The notes under the pieces: generated by a model
The model's input: the letters and a program-made list of their open reading frames with translations, nothing else
The model's database searches: none
Told to the model about the DNA's origin: nothing
Shown: in pieces, positions 1 to 8,484 of the stretch
How the letters are laid out: each line of letters starts with the position of its first letter
Numbering within the stretch: position 1 is the first letter of the stretch
Position numbers and translations under genes: made by a program
Origin: JAWLFY01 sp964462125
GTDB lineage: Bacteria; Planctomycetota; Planctomycetia; Pirellulales; Pirellulaceae
Assembly (NCBI GenBank): GCA_964462125.1
Contig: CAYWXT010000054.1
Location: forward strand, 1 to 26,545
DNA length: 26,545 bases
Reading direction: 5' to 3'

Positions 1-1
1 G

Positions 2-946
2 CTGATCATGACCCTTGGCGGTCTCTGTGTCGCGCTGCTTGGATACATCAACTATCGCTTTCTCAACGATCCGATACTGACGCTGATCGCGACCGCGGTG
101 ATGCTGGTGATGGGTTTTTTCTTCGCGGCGGTCGCCAGCTACATTGTCGGACTGGTGGGGAATTCCAACAGCCCTGTTTCGGGCATGACGATCACGGCAG
201 TGCTGATTGCCGGCGGGATCTTGTGGCTCTCGAGCGAATCGGGCGATGGGACGATGGTGGCGACCCTTGGGATCGCCGCGGTGGTCTGCTGCGTCGCCTG
301 CACCAGCGGTGATGTGTGCAACGATCTGAAGACGGGTGCCCTGGTCGGTTCCACCCCATTTCGGCAGCAAACGATGCAGATCGCTGGCGTCTTCGTGGCC
401 TCGTTCATCATGGCCCCGGTGCTGACACTGCTGCATGAAAACACCCCGGGGGGAATCGGGGGAGACAAGCTTTCAGCGCCTCAGGCGGTGTTGTTCGCGA
501 GCCTTGCCAGCGGTTTCGCCGGCAAGACGGAATTGCCGTGGGGGTTGATCGGTGTGGGGGCCGGAGTGGGGATCGTGATCCTGGTCATCGACGGGGTCCT
601 GCATTCCCGTGGCTCGCGGTTTCGGGCCCATCTGATGCCGATTGCGGTGGGCATGTACCTCCCGTTTCGCTTGGCCACTCCGATTTTGATCGGCGGACTG
701 ATCGCCCACTTTTATGCTCGCAAGCTGCCGGCCGAGCGCCGCGACACGGCGCTTCACCGCGGCGTGTTGTTCTCCTCCGGGGCCATTGCGGGCGAAGCTC
801 TGACTGCCGTCGGACTGGCGGGGCTTGCGGCCGCGGGATTTCTCGCCTTCGATCTCGGCATGACCGTCGAGCTGCGAACCCTCATTTCGCTTTTGACCGC
901 GGCGGGCATCATCGCGAGTTTCTTTGTGATGGCAAAACCGCGATAA
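2..946 (+). CDS. OPT family oligopeptide transporter, C-terminal part (5' end outside window)
   Basis: This is the C-terminal ~315 residues of a polytopic inner-membrane transporter whose start lies left of the window. The OPT-family signature is the motif GNSNSPVSGMT at about residue 53, followed by a cysteine-containing segment CTSGDVCNDLKTG and a series of hydrophobic helices running almost to the C-terminus. OPT proteins import small peptides or metal-chelate/siderophore compounds by proton coupling; the substrate cannot be read from this fragment. The stop codon overlaps the ATG of the next gene by one base (TAATG), so it probably heads a transporter/dioxygenase/oxidoreductase operon. 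Family assignment is confident; full length and substrate are unknown. Confidence 0.88.
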   Translation: MIMTLGGLCVALLGYINYRFLNDPILTLIATAVMLVMGFFFAAVASYIVGLVGNSNSPVSGMTITAVLIAGGILWLSSESGDGTMVATLGIAAVVCCVACTSGDVCNDLKTGALVGSTPFRQQTMQIAGVFVASFIMAPVLTLLHENTPGGIGGDKLSAPQAVLFASLASGFAGKTELPWGLIGVGAGVGIVILVIDGVLHSRGSRFRAHLMPIAVGMYLPFRLATPILIGGLIAHFYARKLPAERRDTALHRGVLFSSGAIAGEALTAVGLAGLAAAGFLAFDLGMTVELRTLISLLTAAGIIASFFVMAKPR

Positions 947-1788
947 TGCATTTCCCGGACGAGGCGTCCCCTTCCGATAGCACCTCATTGCCGCGCATCC
1001 AGGACTCTGCCATGGTTGGCTTCGACCCCACCGCCGACGACTACGAGACATTCGCATCGGATGGCTTCCTGCTGGTCCGATCCCTGTTCAATCTGGAGGA
1101 GATGGCGGGTCTGCTTCGGTTCGCCAAGGCGGACGCGGAGATCGTGTCGGAATCGTACGTGCGCCGCGACGCCAGCGGAGGCCAAACCCGGCTGGCGGTC
1201 CGCAATGACCTTGACGAGGATTCCGTCTACGCGGCGATCGTCCGTAGCGAGCGGGTCGCGGGCACGACGCAGCTGCTGCTCGGTGACGAAGTTTACCATT
1301 ACCACCACAAGATGATGCTCAAGGAACCGCTTGTGGGGGGAGCTTGGGAATGGCATCAAGATTACGGCTACTGGTACAACAACGGCTGTCTCTATCCCGA
1401 TATGGCAAGTTGCCTGATTGCGGTTGATGCGGCGACCCGAGAAAACGGCTGTTTGCAGGTGCTTCGGGGCACCCATCACATGGGGCGCGTCGATCATGTG
1501 CCGGTCGGAGACCAGACCGGTGCCGATCCCCAGCGTGTCCAATGGGCGCGAGATCGCCATGAATTGGTTCACTGCGAGATGCAGCCGGGCGACGCGGTCT
1601 TCTTCCACAGCAACTTGCTGCACCGCAGCGACAAGAACGAGAGTGAGCGGCCGCGGTGGTCACTGATTTGTTGTTACAACACGCGGCACAATGACCCCTT
1701 CGTCCAGGACGGGCGGCACCCAAACTATTCGCCGCTGGAACTTTGGGACGATGACCAAGTTCGCAAACGATTGACCTCACAAGACTAA
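946..1788 (+). CDS. Phytanoyl-CoA dioxygenase (PhyH) family Fe(II)/2-oxoglutarate oxygenase
   Basis: A 280-residue protein of the PhyH/ectoine-hydroxylase-like superfamily, which hydroxylates small molecules using Fe(II), O2 and 2-oxoglutarate in the cytoplasm. The iron triad is visible: H137 and D139 in the segment WHQDYGYW, and H226 in FHSNLLHRS after the PGDAVFF strand. The arginine at 237 is the likely 2-oxoglutarate anchor. Length fits the family. The ATG at 946 overlaps the upstream stop codon and suggests translational coupling; an in-frame ATG at 1012 would give a 258-residue protein that keeps every catalytic residue. The substrate is unknown. Its place between a transporter and an oxidoreductase suggests oxidation of an imported compound, which is inference. 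Confidence 0.87.
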   Translation: MHFPDEASPSDSTSLPRIQDSAMVGFDPTADDYETFASDGFLLVRSLFNLEEMAGLLRFAKADAEIVSESYVRRDASGGQTRLAVRNDLDEDSVYAAIVRSERVAGTTQLLLGDEVYHYHHKMMLKEPLVGGAWEWHQDYGYWYNNGCLYPDMASCLIAVDAATRENGCLQVLRGTHHMGRVDHVPVGDQTGADPQRVQWARDRHELVHCEMQPGDAVFFHSNLLHRSDKNESERPRWSLICCYNTRHNDPFVQDGRHPNYSPLELWDDDQVRKRLTSQD

Positions 1789-1804
1789 CCACACAAGGCG
1801 CACG

Positions 1805-2998
1805 ATGAGCCGAATCGCATTGCTGGGTACGGGATTGATTGGCGGTTTCTACACGCAAGCGTTGCAGGGGAACCGCGGGCGGGATCGCGTGCACTTGGTC
1901 TACTCGCGCACCGCCGAGCGCGCCGAATCGTTTGCGGCCGAACATAGCATTCGACGCTGGACCACCGATCTTGATGCCGCGACGCGGGATCCCGAGATCG
2001 ACCTGGTGATCGTCGCGGTTCCCAACCATCTCCACGAACAGGTCGTGTTATCCGCCGCGGCGGCCGGCAAGGGGATCTTGTGCACCAAGCCGCTTGGGCG
2101 GACGGCGAGCGAAGCCAAGCGAATGCTCGACGCCGTCGAACGGGCGGAGGTCTTCCACGGCTACCTGGAGGACCTCGTCTACACCCCGAAAACGCTCAAG
2201 GCGCTCGACGCCGTCGGTGCCGGCGGGCTGGGCCGGATCCTCTGGGTCCGCTCGCGGGAAACCCATCCGGGGCCCCACAGTGATTGGTTCTTCGATCAAC
2301 AGTTGGCCGGGGGCGGTGCGATCATCGACATGGGTTGCCACTGCATTGAGATTGCCCGCAGCTTTATCGGCAAACAGATCCGGCCGGTGGAGGTCATGTG
2401 TTGGGCGGATACGCAAGTCCATCCAATCGAAGCTGAAGATCACGCTGTCGGACTGGTTCGCTATGAGTCGGGCGCGATCGGCCAGTTCGAGGTCAGCTGG
2501 AATTTTCGCGGCGGGATGGACTTGCGCGACGAGGTCGCGGGTTCCGAGGGAACGATTTGGCTGAACCATTGGCTGCGGACCGGCATCGAGATCTATTCCG
2601 CCGTGGAAACGCCGGGGTACGTGGCGGAAAAATCGGAAAGCAGCGGCGGTTGGTTGTTCCCGGTCGGGGATGAAGCGAAATCGCTTGGCTATGTCGACAT
2701 GTTCACCGACATGCTCGATGCCTATGAACGCGGCGATTCGCCAAAGGAAACGTTCTACGACGGCTATGTGGTCAACGCGATTGTCGATGCGGCTTACCGC
2801 TCGAGCGAATCGAAGCGTTGGGAACCGATCGAGTTGGATCCTTGGCGCGGATCGGCCGGGGGCGAAGCGGTCGGCCCAGGGCGCGCGTTTGATGAGCGGC
2901 ATTGGCTGATCAAGCAAGAACGGATGCCGGACGGCCAAACCAAGGTGATTTTGCGGGACAAGGCGACGGGCGAGCTATCCCAGCGGCTGATGCCTTAG
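1805..2998 (+). CDS. Gfo/Idh/MocA family NAD(P)-dependent oxidoreductase
   Basis: A 397-residue cytoplasmic dehydrogenase of the glucose-fructose oxidoreductase/inositol dehydrogenase family. The N-terminal Rossmann fold carries GTGLIG at residues 8-13. The catalytic lysine sits in a TKP motif at 94-96, where the more usual form is EKP. The C-terminal domain has the GGGAIIDMGCH segment, giving D175 and H179. These enzymes oxidise or reduce a hydroxyl of sugars, inositols or related polyols. It starts 16 bp after the dioxygenase stop with AAGG upstream, so it is almost certainly the third gene of the same operon. The C-terminal tail after about residue 350 is longer than in minimal family members. 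No truncation or frameshift is seen. Confidence 0.93.
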   Translation: MSRIALLGTGLIGGFYTQALQGNRGRDRVHLVYSRTAERAESFAAEHSIRRWTTDLDAATRDPEIDLVIVAVPNHLHEQVVLSAAAAGKGILCTKPLGRTASEAKRMLDAVERAEVFHGYLEDLVYTPKTLKALDAVGAGGLGRILWVRSRETHPGPHSDWFFDQQLAGGGAIIDMGCHCIEIARSFIGKQIRPVEVMCWADTQVHPIEAEDHAVGLVRYESGAIGQFEVSWNFRGGMDLRDEVAGSEGTIWLNHWLRTGIEIYSAVETPGYVAEKSESSGGWLFPVGDEAKSLGYVDMFTDMLDAYERGDSPKETFYDGYVVNAIVDAAYRSSESKRWEPIELDPWRGSAGGEAVGPGRAFDERHWLIKQERMPDGQTKVILRDKATGELSQRLMP

Positions 2999-3058
2999 AC
3001 GGGGAGAACGCTGCGAAAACGAAACAGTCTGGCAGCCAGTGCTACTTCTGGGTGTCGT

Positions 3059-3175
3059 CAGCAGCTTGCGCATCGGCGCTCTCAGCGCGACCATCTTCGA
3101 TTTGCCCTTGACGAGCAGCCGGCGATGGAATGGCCCGATGGCCCCGTTGCTGCCGGTCGTCGCGAAGGTGGCCTT
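3059..3175 (-). mobile_element. IS110-like transposase C-terminal remnant
   Basis: On the minus strand an open frame reads through a segment resembling the extreme C-terminus of IS110/IS116 transposases: FHRRLLVKGKSKMVAL followed by the end motif MRKLL. Only about 40 residues are present, with no start and no catalytic DEDD or serine domains, so this is a dead fragment. It sits in the ~190 bp between the convergent oxidoreductase and EF-hand genes, and the same frame continues into the 3' end of the EF-hand gene without being functional there. The match is by memory of family motifs, not a search. Confidence 0.5.
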
Positions 3176-3190
3176 CGAGAGAATCCGGCC

Positions 3191-4732
3191 TCACATCTCC
3201 GCGTCCTCCGGCTCGGTTTCCTGTTCCGGATCTGGTTCGACGATCAGGGCCCAATGGTGAAGAACACCGGCGCGATCGCTTCGGGTGGCGCGGACCATCA
3301 ACTGCCAGAGCCCGCGAATGCTGCGTCCCTGAAACTGCGACAGGCTGGGGTCTTTTTTGTCCACCGCCTCCGGCCGATAGGAGCCGTTGAAGGGGGCTCG
3401 GCTACGGGTGATTCTGGATCTGGCGTCGTCGTCGAAAATGGTCTCTTCGAAATGATCGCCACCGCGGCCAACCTCGGTGAACAGCTCGACCCGCTCGCCA
3501 TCAGGGCCGATCAGGAAGGCGTCCAGCTCACGAACGGAGGTATGGGTGATGGACAACTGCAGCGTCAGCTCGCCGATCACGATGTCGTCCTGCACGTCGA
3601 TCTCGGAGATGGTTACCGAGCGTGGCAACAAGACCTCAGCCTGCTCGCTGGCAAAGCTTCCGCCGACCACCGATTTGGCCTGCAGCATTTCTCGGGCGGT
3701 CAGATAGCCGTCGCTGTCTGCGTCCAATCGCTCAAATTCTTGGATCGTTTCGTCATCCCACTCGTCGGCGAATTCGGCCATCGAGATCTGACCGTCGGCG
3801 TCGACATCGCGGTCGTAGAACCACTCTGGCAGTACATCCGACAGGTCGTTAGCGCGGTCATCCATGGAGCGATAAATCCAGGCGTCGAGTTCGTCGCGGG
3901 CGATGTCTCCATCCCGGTCGAGATCGACTTGCCCCCGTTCGATCCCGGTGGCGAGCCATTCGTTCTCCTCCAGGCGGCCGTTTCGATTGCGGTCGTAGCG
4001 TCGCATCAAGCTGTAGGCGAGATAGCGGCTGGTGCGGCTGCTCCCTGCCGATCCCTGGCCGCGGCGGGAGGAGCGTTCCCACTCCTCCGGATCGGAATCC
4101 CGGTTGTCGCCTGAATTGTCCAGCCGTTGAGCCAACAGTTCCGCCCGATCGGGTTGATCTTCCTCCGTTCGCTGCCGTGCGTACCGCTGAGCGAGTTCGG
4201 TCCGGCTGAGCCGACCGTCATCATTGAGGTCACTTTCGAAAGGGGGCGAACCGGACCACCATCCGCGCCGCGCCTCGTAGCGATCGATGAAGCCGTCGTC
4301 GTTGCGATCGTAGCGACGCAGGGCTCGGTCGGCCGAACGCTGATCCCGTCGACTGTAGGGGTATCGCACATCCGAGGAGCCGAATTCCGGAAGAAGCGGA
4401 TCATCGTAGTCTGGGCGGAAGTCGCGGAGTCCTGCTTCGTCGTCGGGGGCGCGGTACCGTGAGCCACGTCGCTGCTGGTCGTCGTCATACCGCCGAATCG
4501 ATTCCTCCCACCGCTCGACGGAGTAGGATCGGCTCAGCCGCATGCCGCGCGCTTCGGCGATGGGGTGAAGGTAACGGCGAACCCGGTCATTCAGCTCCTC
4601 GGGGTCGATGTAACCGTCATTGTTCTTGTCCAGCCGCTGGATCGCATCGAGTCGCCCTGGATCGGCGGCCGCCTGGGGCGCGACGCTGAGGATCATCGCG
4701 GCGATCATCGCGCTTCGAAGCCGAGTCATCAT
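3191..4732 (-). CDS. Secreted multi-EF-hand protein with C-terminal proprotein-convertase P domain
   Basis: A 513-residue exported protein. Residues 1-23 form a signal peptide ending in a run of alanines. Seven 12-residue EF-hand loops are visible, starting at D35, D142, D168, D247, D270, D309 and D337, each with the D-x-[DN]-x-[DN]-G pattern and a terminal Glu. Residues about 368-500 form a P/homoB-type beta-sandwich domain, with LIGPDGERVELFTEVG, the GDHFEETIFDDDA strand and a GLWQLMV strand. In other proteins the P domain follows a subtilisin/kexin protease; no protease domain exists here. Its ATG overlaps the stop of the upstream secretin-domain gene (ATGA), so the two are probably translated together. 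Likely periplasmic or cell-surface and calcium-binding; the exact role is unknown. Confidence 0.9.
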   Translation of the reverse strand: MMTRLRSAMIAAMILSVAPQAAADPGRLDAIQRLDKNNDGYIDPEELNDRVRRYLHPIAEARGMRLSRSYSVERWEESIRRYDDDQQRRGSRYRAPDDEAGLRDFRPDYDDPLLPEFGSSDVRYPYSRRDQRSADRALRRYDRNDDGFIDRYEARRGWWSGSPPFESDLNDDGRLSRTELAQRYARQRTEEDQPDRAELLAQRLDNSGDNRDSDPEEWERSSRRGQGSAGSSRTSRYLAYSLMRRYDRNRNGRLEENEWLATGIERGQVDLDRDGDIARDELDAWIYRSMDDRANDLSDVLPEWFYDRDVDADGQISMAEFADEWDDETIQEFERLDADSDGYLTAREMLQAKSVVGGSFASEQAEVLLPRSVTISEIDVQDDIVIGELTLQLSITHTSVRELDAFLIGPDGERVELFTEVGRGGDHFEETIFDDDARSRITRSRAPFNGSYRPEAVDKKDPSLSQFQGRSIRGLWQLMVRATRSDRAGVLHHWALIVEPDPEQETEPEDAEM

Positions 4733-7485
4733 GATGATCTCCCGTTGGATGAAGACCTCCGGTTGGACCGCCCTTGTTGATCGCGGCTGGAGCGTCTCGA
4801 TTCGGTGTTCCCGTTACTTCCGTTGGAATGTCCAGAGAGGATCCCTTCGAGCACCGTGCGAACGGCCTCGGGATTCCCCGGCGCGATCACTTGGACATCT
4901 TGTTCGCTGCGGTCATCGATGGAGCGTGCGAGCTGTTCGACTTCGGCGAGGAGTGGTTCGGGGGCGGTGACAACGAGCGAATTGCTTTGGGGGTGGACGG
5001 CAACGGCCAGCACCGGTTCCTGGCTCCGCGTCGGTTTGGGCGGTTCCGGTTGTCGCTGCCCATCTCGTCTCCCTTCGTTGGAATCGTCGGAGCGGGACTC
5101 ACGGTCGCGTTGTCCTCCGCCGCGGTCACTGCGGCCACCGCGGTTCTCACGGCCCTCTCCACCGGTTGTCCCCGAGGCTTCTGCGATCCTGCCTGGATAC
5201 GTGTTCCGGATCACTTCGGCGACCTCCTCCGCGTCGGTGTGCAGCAGTTCGATGATCTGCGACTGTCCGTGGGTTTCGATCGCGGTCATGCTTTCATCTT
5301 TGTCGATGATTTTCAGGTAGCTTTCGATTTGCTCGATGTCGGCCACGGTTCCTTGGACGATCAAGCGGTTCAGCCGCGCGTCGGAGACGACGGTTGCCGA
5401 ACCGGCGGTCATGGTGGTGGCTTCTTCTCGGTCGTTAAGAAAGCTGCCGAGCAACCCCGATTGCGGACCCGCCACGAATCCTTGGACTAACGCACCGCTG
5501 CTGGAATCGGTTTGCGAGAGGGCTCCGTCGAGCAGATCGGCGAGCATCCGCGTCGCGTTGTTCGCCATCGCGTACTTCAAGTAAAAGACGACCGGCGGCG
5601 AGCCGCCGTCGCGGGCGGATCCGGCAATCTGGCGAACGTGATCCTCGAAGCGTTTCAGTGCTGCCTCATCATCGGACTGAATCAGGATCCCCTGGGGCGT
5701 GGCCTGGGCCTTGATCAACGGCTGACCGGAGTCTGCGGCGGCGGCAGCTTCATCGGCCGCTGCGCCGTCTTCGGCCGAGCGACTGATCAAGGATCGCAGT
5801 GTGGTCGCCTCGGGGAATGAAAGTGGTTCGCCGACCGGCAACCTGGCGGCATCGACCGCCTCGGGCTGCCGCTCGGTTTCTCCGGCGGACTCCAATCGGC
5901 TACGGCGGGACGCCTTCTTTTTCTTGGGGGCGGGGGTTTCTGAATGGAACGTACGCTCGATAGCGTCCGTCGGGGCATCGTCGGAGCCGGGGACCACGAT
6001 GACTTGGCTGTCGCCATCCCAAAATCGCTCGGCCGTTTCCAGCACCTGTTCCGCCTGTTCACTCGGCAGGGACAATACCCGGAAGCCGCCATCGGTTTCT
6101 CCCGCGCGATCGCCGTCCGTTTCAAGCTTCTTGATCATCGATTGAACCTGCTCGATTTGGCTTGGTTTTCCGCGGACAAACAGCCGTTGGTTCGCCGGGT
6201 CCGCGTCGATCCGGGGGGCATCATCGGACGGCTCCTCCAGCTCGTCCTCCCACGTTGAGACGCCGAACATTTCATTCAGCAGGGAAATCGCGAAGTAGGG
6301 ATCGACCGCATTCAACTCGACCACTTCAAAACCGAGCGACGGGGCCTGCATCTCCTCGATCGTGCCGGCGATGGTTTGGTGGATCTCTGGGGGGGCGTAG
6401 GCGACGATGCTGTTACTGTCCTGCTCCATCGAGAGTCGGATCGACTCGCCGGCGAGTAGGGCTTGGAGGACTTCGTAGACCGCTTCCAAGTTATTGCCGG
6501 TCACCGTGTGTGACTGCAGTTCCGCCCGCTCGGCGTGCTGAGGGGTGTCACCCGGAACATCGACCAGCTCAACCAGGGAATCGAGCATGTCGATGGTTTC
6601 TTGCGAACCGGTGACGAAGATCGATTGATCGTCGCGACCGAGGGAAATACTGAGGCCCAATCCGACCAACTCGTCCCCTTGCAGCCCCAGGTGGGGACGC
6701 ACGATGTCGAGCACATCGTCGACTGACTGGTGTTGAAACTCGAACCGTTGGACCACCTCTTCGTCATCCTGGGGCGGCTCGATCCCGGACAGCAGCTTGG
6801 CAACTCCCAGCAGTTTGCCCGCGGTCTCGGTGATCAACAGCTGTTCCGACTGCGGCATGATCACCGGCTCGGTCATCAAGTTGACCCCGCTGAGTTCCTG
6901 CACGGCGAGGTTGGGGGAGATACCGTCCAAGGGGAACAAACACCGCACGACGTCGTGCCGGCCCCGCTCGGACAGTTCGTCGACCGAGATCAATTCCGCC
7001 ATCGCCTCAAGCTGCTGGACACTGCGAGGGTCTTCCAGACTGATCACCGAAACCAATCGGCCGCTGCGAACCAGCGTGAAGTCTTCCGGGATCAGGAACA
7101 AGTTGATTCGCTCGATCGCTTCGTCGGGTGTGTAGGCGTTGGAATCGGAATAGGTGAAGCTGCCCGGAGGAACCGCACCGACGTGCAGTGCCAACCCGCT
7201 TTCATCCGCCAGCCAACGGAGGACCGACCGCCAAGGAGCGGCTTCAAAGGAGAATCGGAGGTTGGAAACTTCGTCGGCCTCGCCATGCGATGCCGGCTCA
7301 CCGTTGCGTTCTGCCTCAACGGTCCGTTCTGCGATCGGAGTCACCGGTGGTTGGGCATCCACCGGAAAGGTGACCGGGAGCAAGGCCAGCGTCGCCGCGA
7401 TCATCGTCAAGGCTCGGGGCTGTCGATTCCGGCACGACGTATCTGACATACACGATGTATCTGACATACGCGATCTGTCGGGCAT
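4729..7485 (-). CDS. Secretin N-domain (STN/NolW-like) repeat protein lacking a secretin pore domain
   Basis: A large exported protein, 918 residues from the ATG at 7485. After a hydrophobic signal segment ending near VDAQ there is an STN-like domain (FSFEAAPWRSVLRWLADES onward). At least five tandem NolW/secretin-N-like ring-building modules follow, each with the pattern of a strand, a helix and a 'D...N.l.v.G....i......i..lD' strand-helix end. A Gly/Arg/Asp-rich linker precedes the last module, and the tail is Ser/Arg/Asn-rich. The C-terminal secretin beta-barrel of GspD/PilQ is absent. Start choice: the open frame extends to a start at 7656, but GGATGAG lies upstream of the 7485 ATG, and further in-frame ATGs occur at 7467 and 7449. 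It is probably periplasmic, forming part of or regulating an envelope complex with the downstream EF-hand protein. Confidence 0.82.
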   Translation of the reverse strand: MPDRSRMSDTSCMSDTSCRNRQPRALTMIAATLALLPVTFPVDAQPPVTPIAERTVEAERNGEPASHGEADEVSNLRFSFEAAPWRSVLRWLADESGLALHVGAVPPGSFTYSDSNAYTPDEAIERINLFLIPEDFTLVRSGRLVSVISLEDPRSVQQLEAMAELISVDELSERGRHDVVRCLFPLDGISPNLAVQELSGVNLMTEPVIMPQSEQLLITETAGKLLGVAKLLSGIEPPQDDEEVVQRFEFQHQSVDDVLDIVRPHLGLQGDELVGLGLSISLGRDDQSIFVTGSQETIDMLDSLVELVDVPGDTPQHAERAELQSHTVTGNNLEAVYEVLQALLAGESIRLSMEQDSNSIVAYAPPEIHQTIAGTIEEMQAPSLGFEVVELNAVDPYFAISLLNEMFGVSTWEDELEEPSDDAPRIDADPANQRLFVRGKPSQIEQVQSMIKKLETDGDRAGETDGGFRVLSLPSEQAEQVLETAERFWDGDSQVIVVPGSDDAPTDAIERTFHSETPAPKKKKASRRSRLESAGETERQPEAVDAARLPVGEPLSFPEATTLRSLISRSAEDGAAADEAAAAADSGQPLIKAQATPQGILIQSDDEAALKRFEDHVRQIAGSARDGGSPPVVFYLKYAMANNATRMLADLLDGALSQTDSSSGALVQGFVAGPQSGLLGSFLNDREEATTMTAGSATVVSDARLNRLIVQGTVADIEQIESYLKIIDKDESMTAIETHGQSQIIELLHTDAEEVAEVIRNTYPGRIAEASGTTGGEGRENRGGRSDRGGGQRDRESRSDDSNEGRRDGQRQPEPPKPTRSQEPVLAVAVHPQSNSLVVTAPEPLLAEVEQLARSIDDRSEQDVQVIAPGNPEAVRTVLEGILSGHSNGSNGNTESRRSSRDQQGRSNRRSSSNGRSS
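7432..7485 (-). repeat. Three tandem 18-bp units at the 5' end of the secretin-domain gene
   Basis: Read on the minus strand, three contiguous 18-bp units each begin with ATG and encode MPDRSR, MSDTSC and MSDTSC. Units two and three differ at only two bases; the first is more diverged. Each unit therefore supplies an in-frame start codon, so the mature start is ambiguous and copy-number change would add or remove six residues before the signal peptide. Confidence 0.85.
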
Positions 7486-7988
7486 AAGTGTCTCATCCTT
7501 CGGCCGCGCCGCCCAACCATGCATGAACCATGCATGTGTGATGCGGGTGGCTGGAGAGGGAAATTGCAACCGGAGGTGATGATCCCCAAGATTCGATCTC
7601 GCAGAATCAGCAACCCTTCTCACCAAGTCCCGATTAATCGGGCGCGTGGCGGACAATGTCGCGAGCGGAGCGACCGGTGTGTGGCGGGCAGGCGGTTTAT
7701 CGGTGGGACGTCAACCGAGTCAAGTGTCTGTGGGCGACAGTTGACCCAACACTTCATACGTAGGGAGATCGAATCCACTTTATCGAATGTATTGGGAAAG
7801 TCAAGTTCGCGCGATTTTGCACAGCGGGGCATGAGAGGTGTGGTGGGAGCGGCGATCTTCGCCTTGGCGGCGGAACCTCGGGGCGGTCTGGAGGTTCAAT
7901 CATCAGCGCGCCCGGCCTTGGTTGGTTGCTAGCTTGGACGCGACGCAACTCGGGCGGTCGCCATGTTCCCCCACCCAAGGATGTATCC
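7486..7988. other. Divergent intergenic region
   Basis: About 500 bp between the minus-strand secretin-domain gene and the plus-strand zinc-ribbon gene. It must hold both promoters. A TTGACC at 7741-7746 resembles a -35 box, but no convincing -10 follows at 17 bp. A 10-mer ACCATGCATG occurs twice in tandem near 7515-7535. No coding fragment was recognised. Confidence 0.4.
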
Positions 7989-8330
7989 GTGAATACGATC
8001 ATTGTCACCTGCCCCTCCGGGCACCGATTGCGAGGTCAAGCGGGACTTGCCGGGCGGACAGTACGCTGTCCCAAATGCGCCGTGACGTTTGTCGCCGCCG
8101 GCCCACGGAGAGAATCGATGTCGGACACCGGAATCATGAGAATTCTGGGCGAGACCGATCCGCTGCCACCCCCCCCGGACGCCCCGACGCCCACCACGCG
8201 TCCTTGCCCGAGGTGTGCCCAGACGGTCTCGATCGTGGCTCACGTCTGCGAGCACTGCCGTTGTTACATCGGTCCCCTGCCGGGATTCATGGAGAACATG
8301 CAAGAGCCGCCCACCGCACCTCGGCCGTGA
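7989..8330 (+). CDS. Small protein with two zinc-ribbon motifs
   Basis: A 113-residue protein with two putative zinc sites. The first is C8, H12, C27 and C30 in a CPSGH...CPKC arrangement; the second is C73, C76, C87 and C90 in CPRC...CEHC, with an extra C92. A proline-rich linker joins them. Similar short CPSGH/CPKC proteins are common in planctomycetes and are thought to be regulatory or scaffold proteins, with no assigned reaction. The GTG at 7989 is chosen because AAGGA lies 7 bp upstream; the longer open frame to a TTG at 7926 has no ribosome binding site and begins with unremarkable residues. No signal peptide, so cytoplasmic. It may regulate a neighbour, but nothing in the sequence shows which. 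Confidence 0.72.
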   Translation: MNTIIVTCPSGHRLRGQAGLAGRTVRCPKCAVTFVAAGPRRESMSDTGIMRILGETDPLPPPPDAPTPTTRPCPRCAQTVSIVAHVCEHCRCYIGPLPGFMENMQEPPTAPRP

Positions 8331-8484
8331 TGACGCCCCGGCGATCGCCCACCAGCCGTGACGAACGGGCTCGGATTGCCGGAATCGGGTCGGAGAACCG
8401 TGAAGGACCGGAAAACCAGTCTTGCCTCCATGCGGGTGATCTGCCAACGTTTCACGCCACCGGAATTGGTCGATTTCACCGCGT

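Noticed and set aside
538..945. N-terminal extension of the PhyH frame into the transporter gene
   Set aside because: It overlaps the OPT gene in another frame, has shadow-like composition (Arg/Gly/His-rich) and no family similarity; the 946 ATG overlaps the upstream stop codon as expected.
3125..4114. Long plus-strand open frame (329 codons) opposite the EF-hand gene
   Set aside because: Antisense shadow of a gene with clear EF-hand and P-domain motifs; GC-rich codon bias keeps the opposite frame open.
7741..7775. Sigma-70 promoter with TTGACC at 7741
   Set aside because: No acceptable -10 hexamer at a 16-18 bp spacing, and planctomycete promoters are poorly defined.
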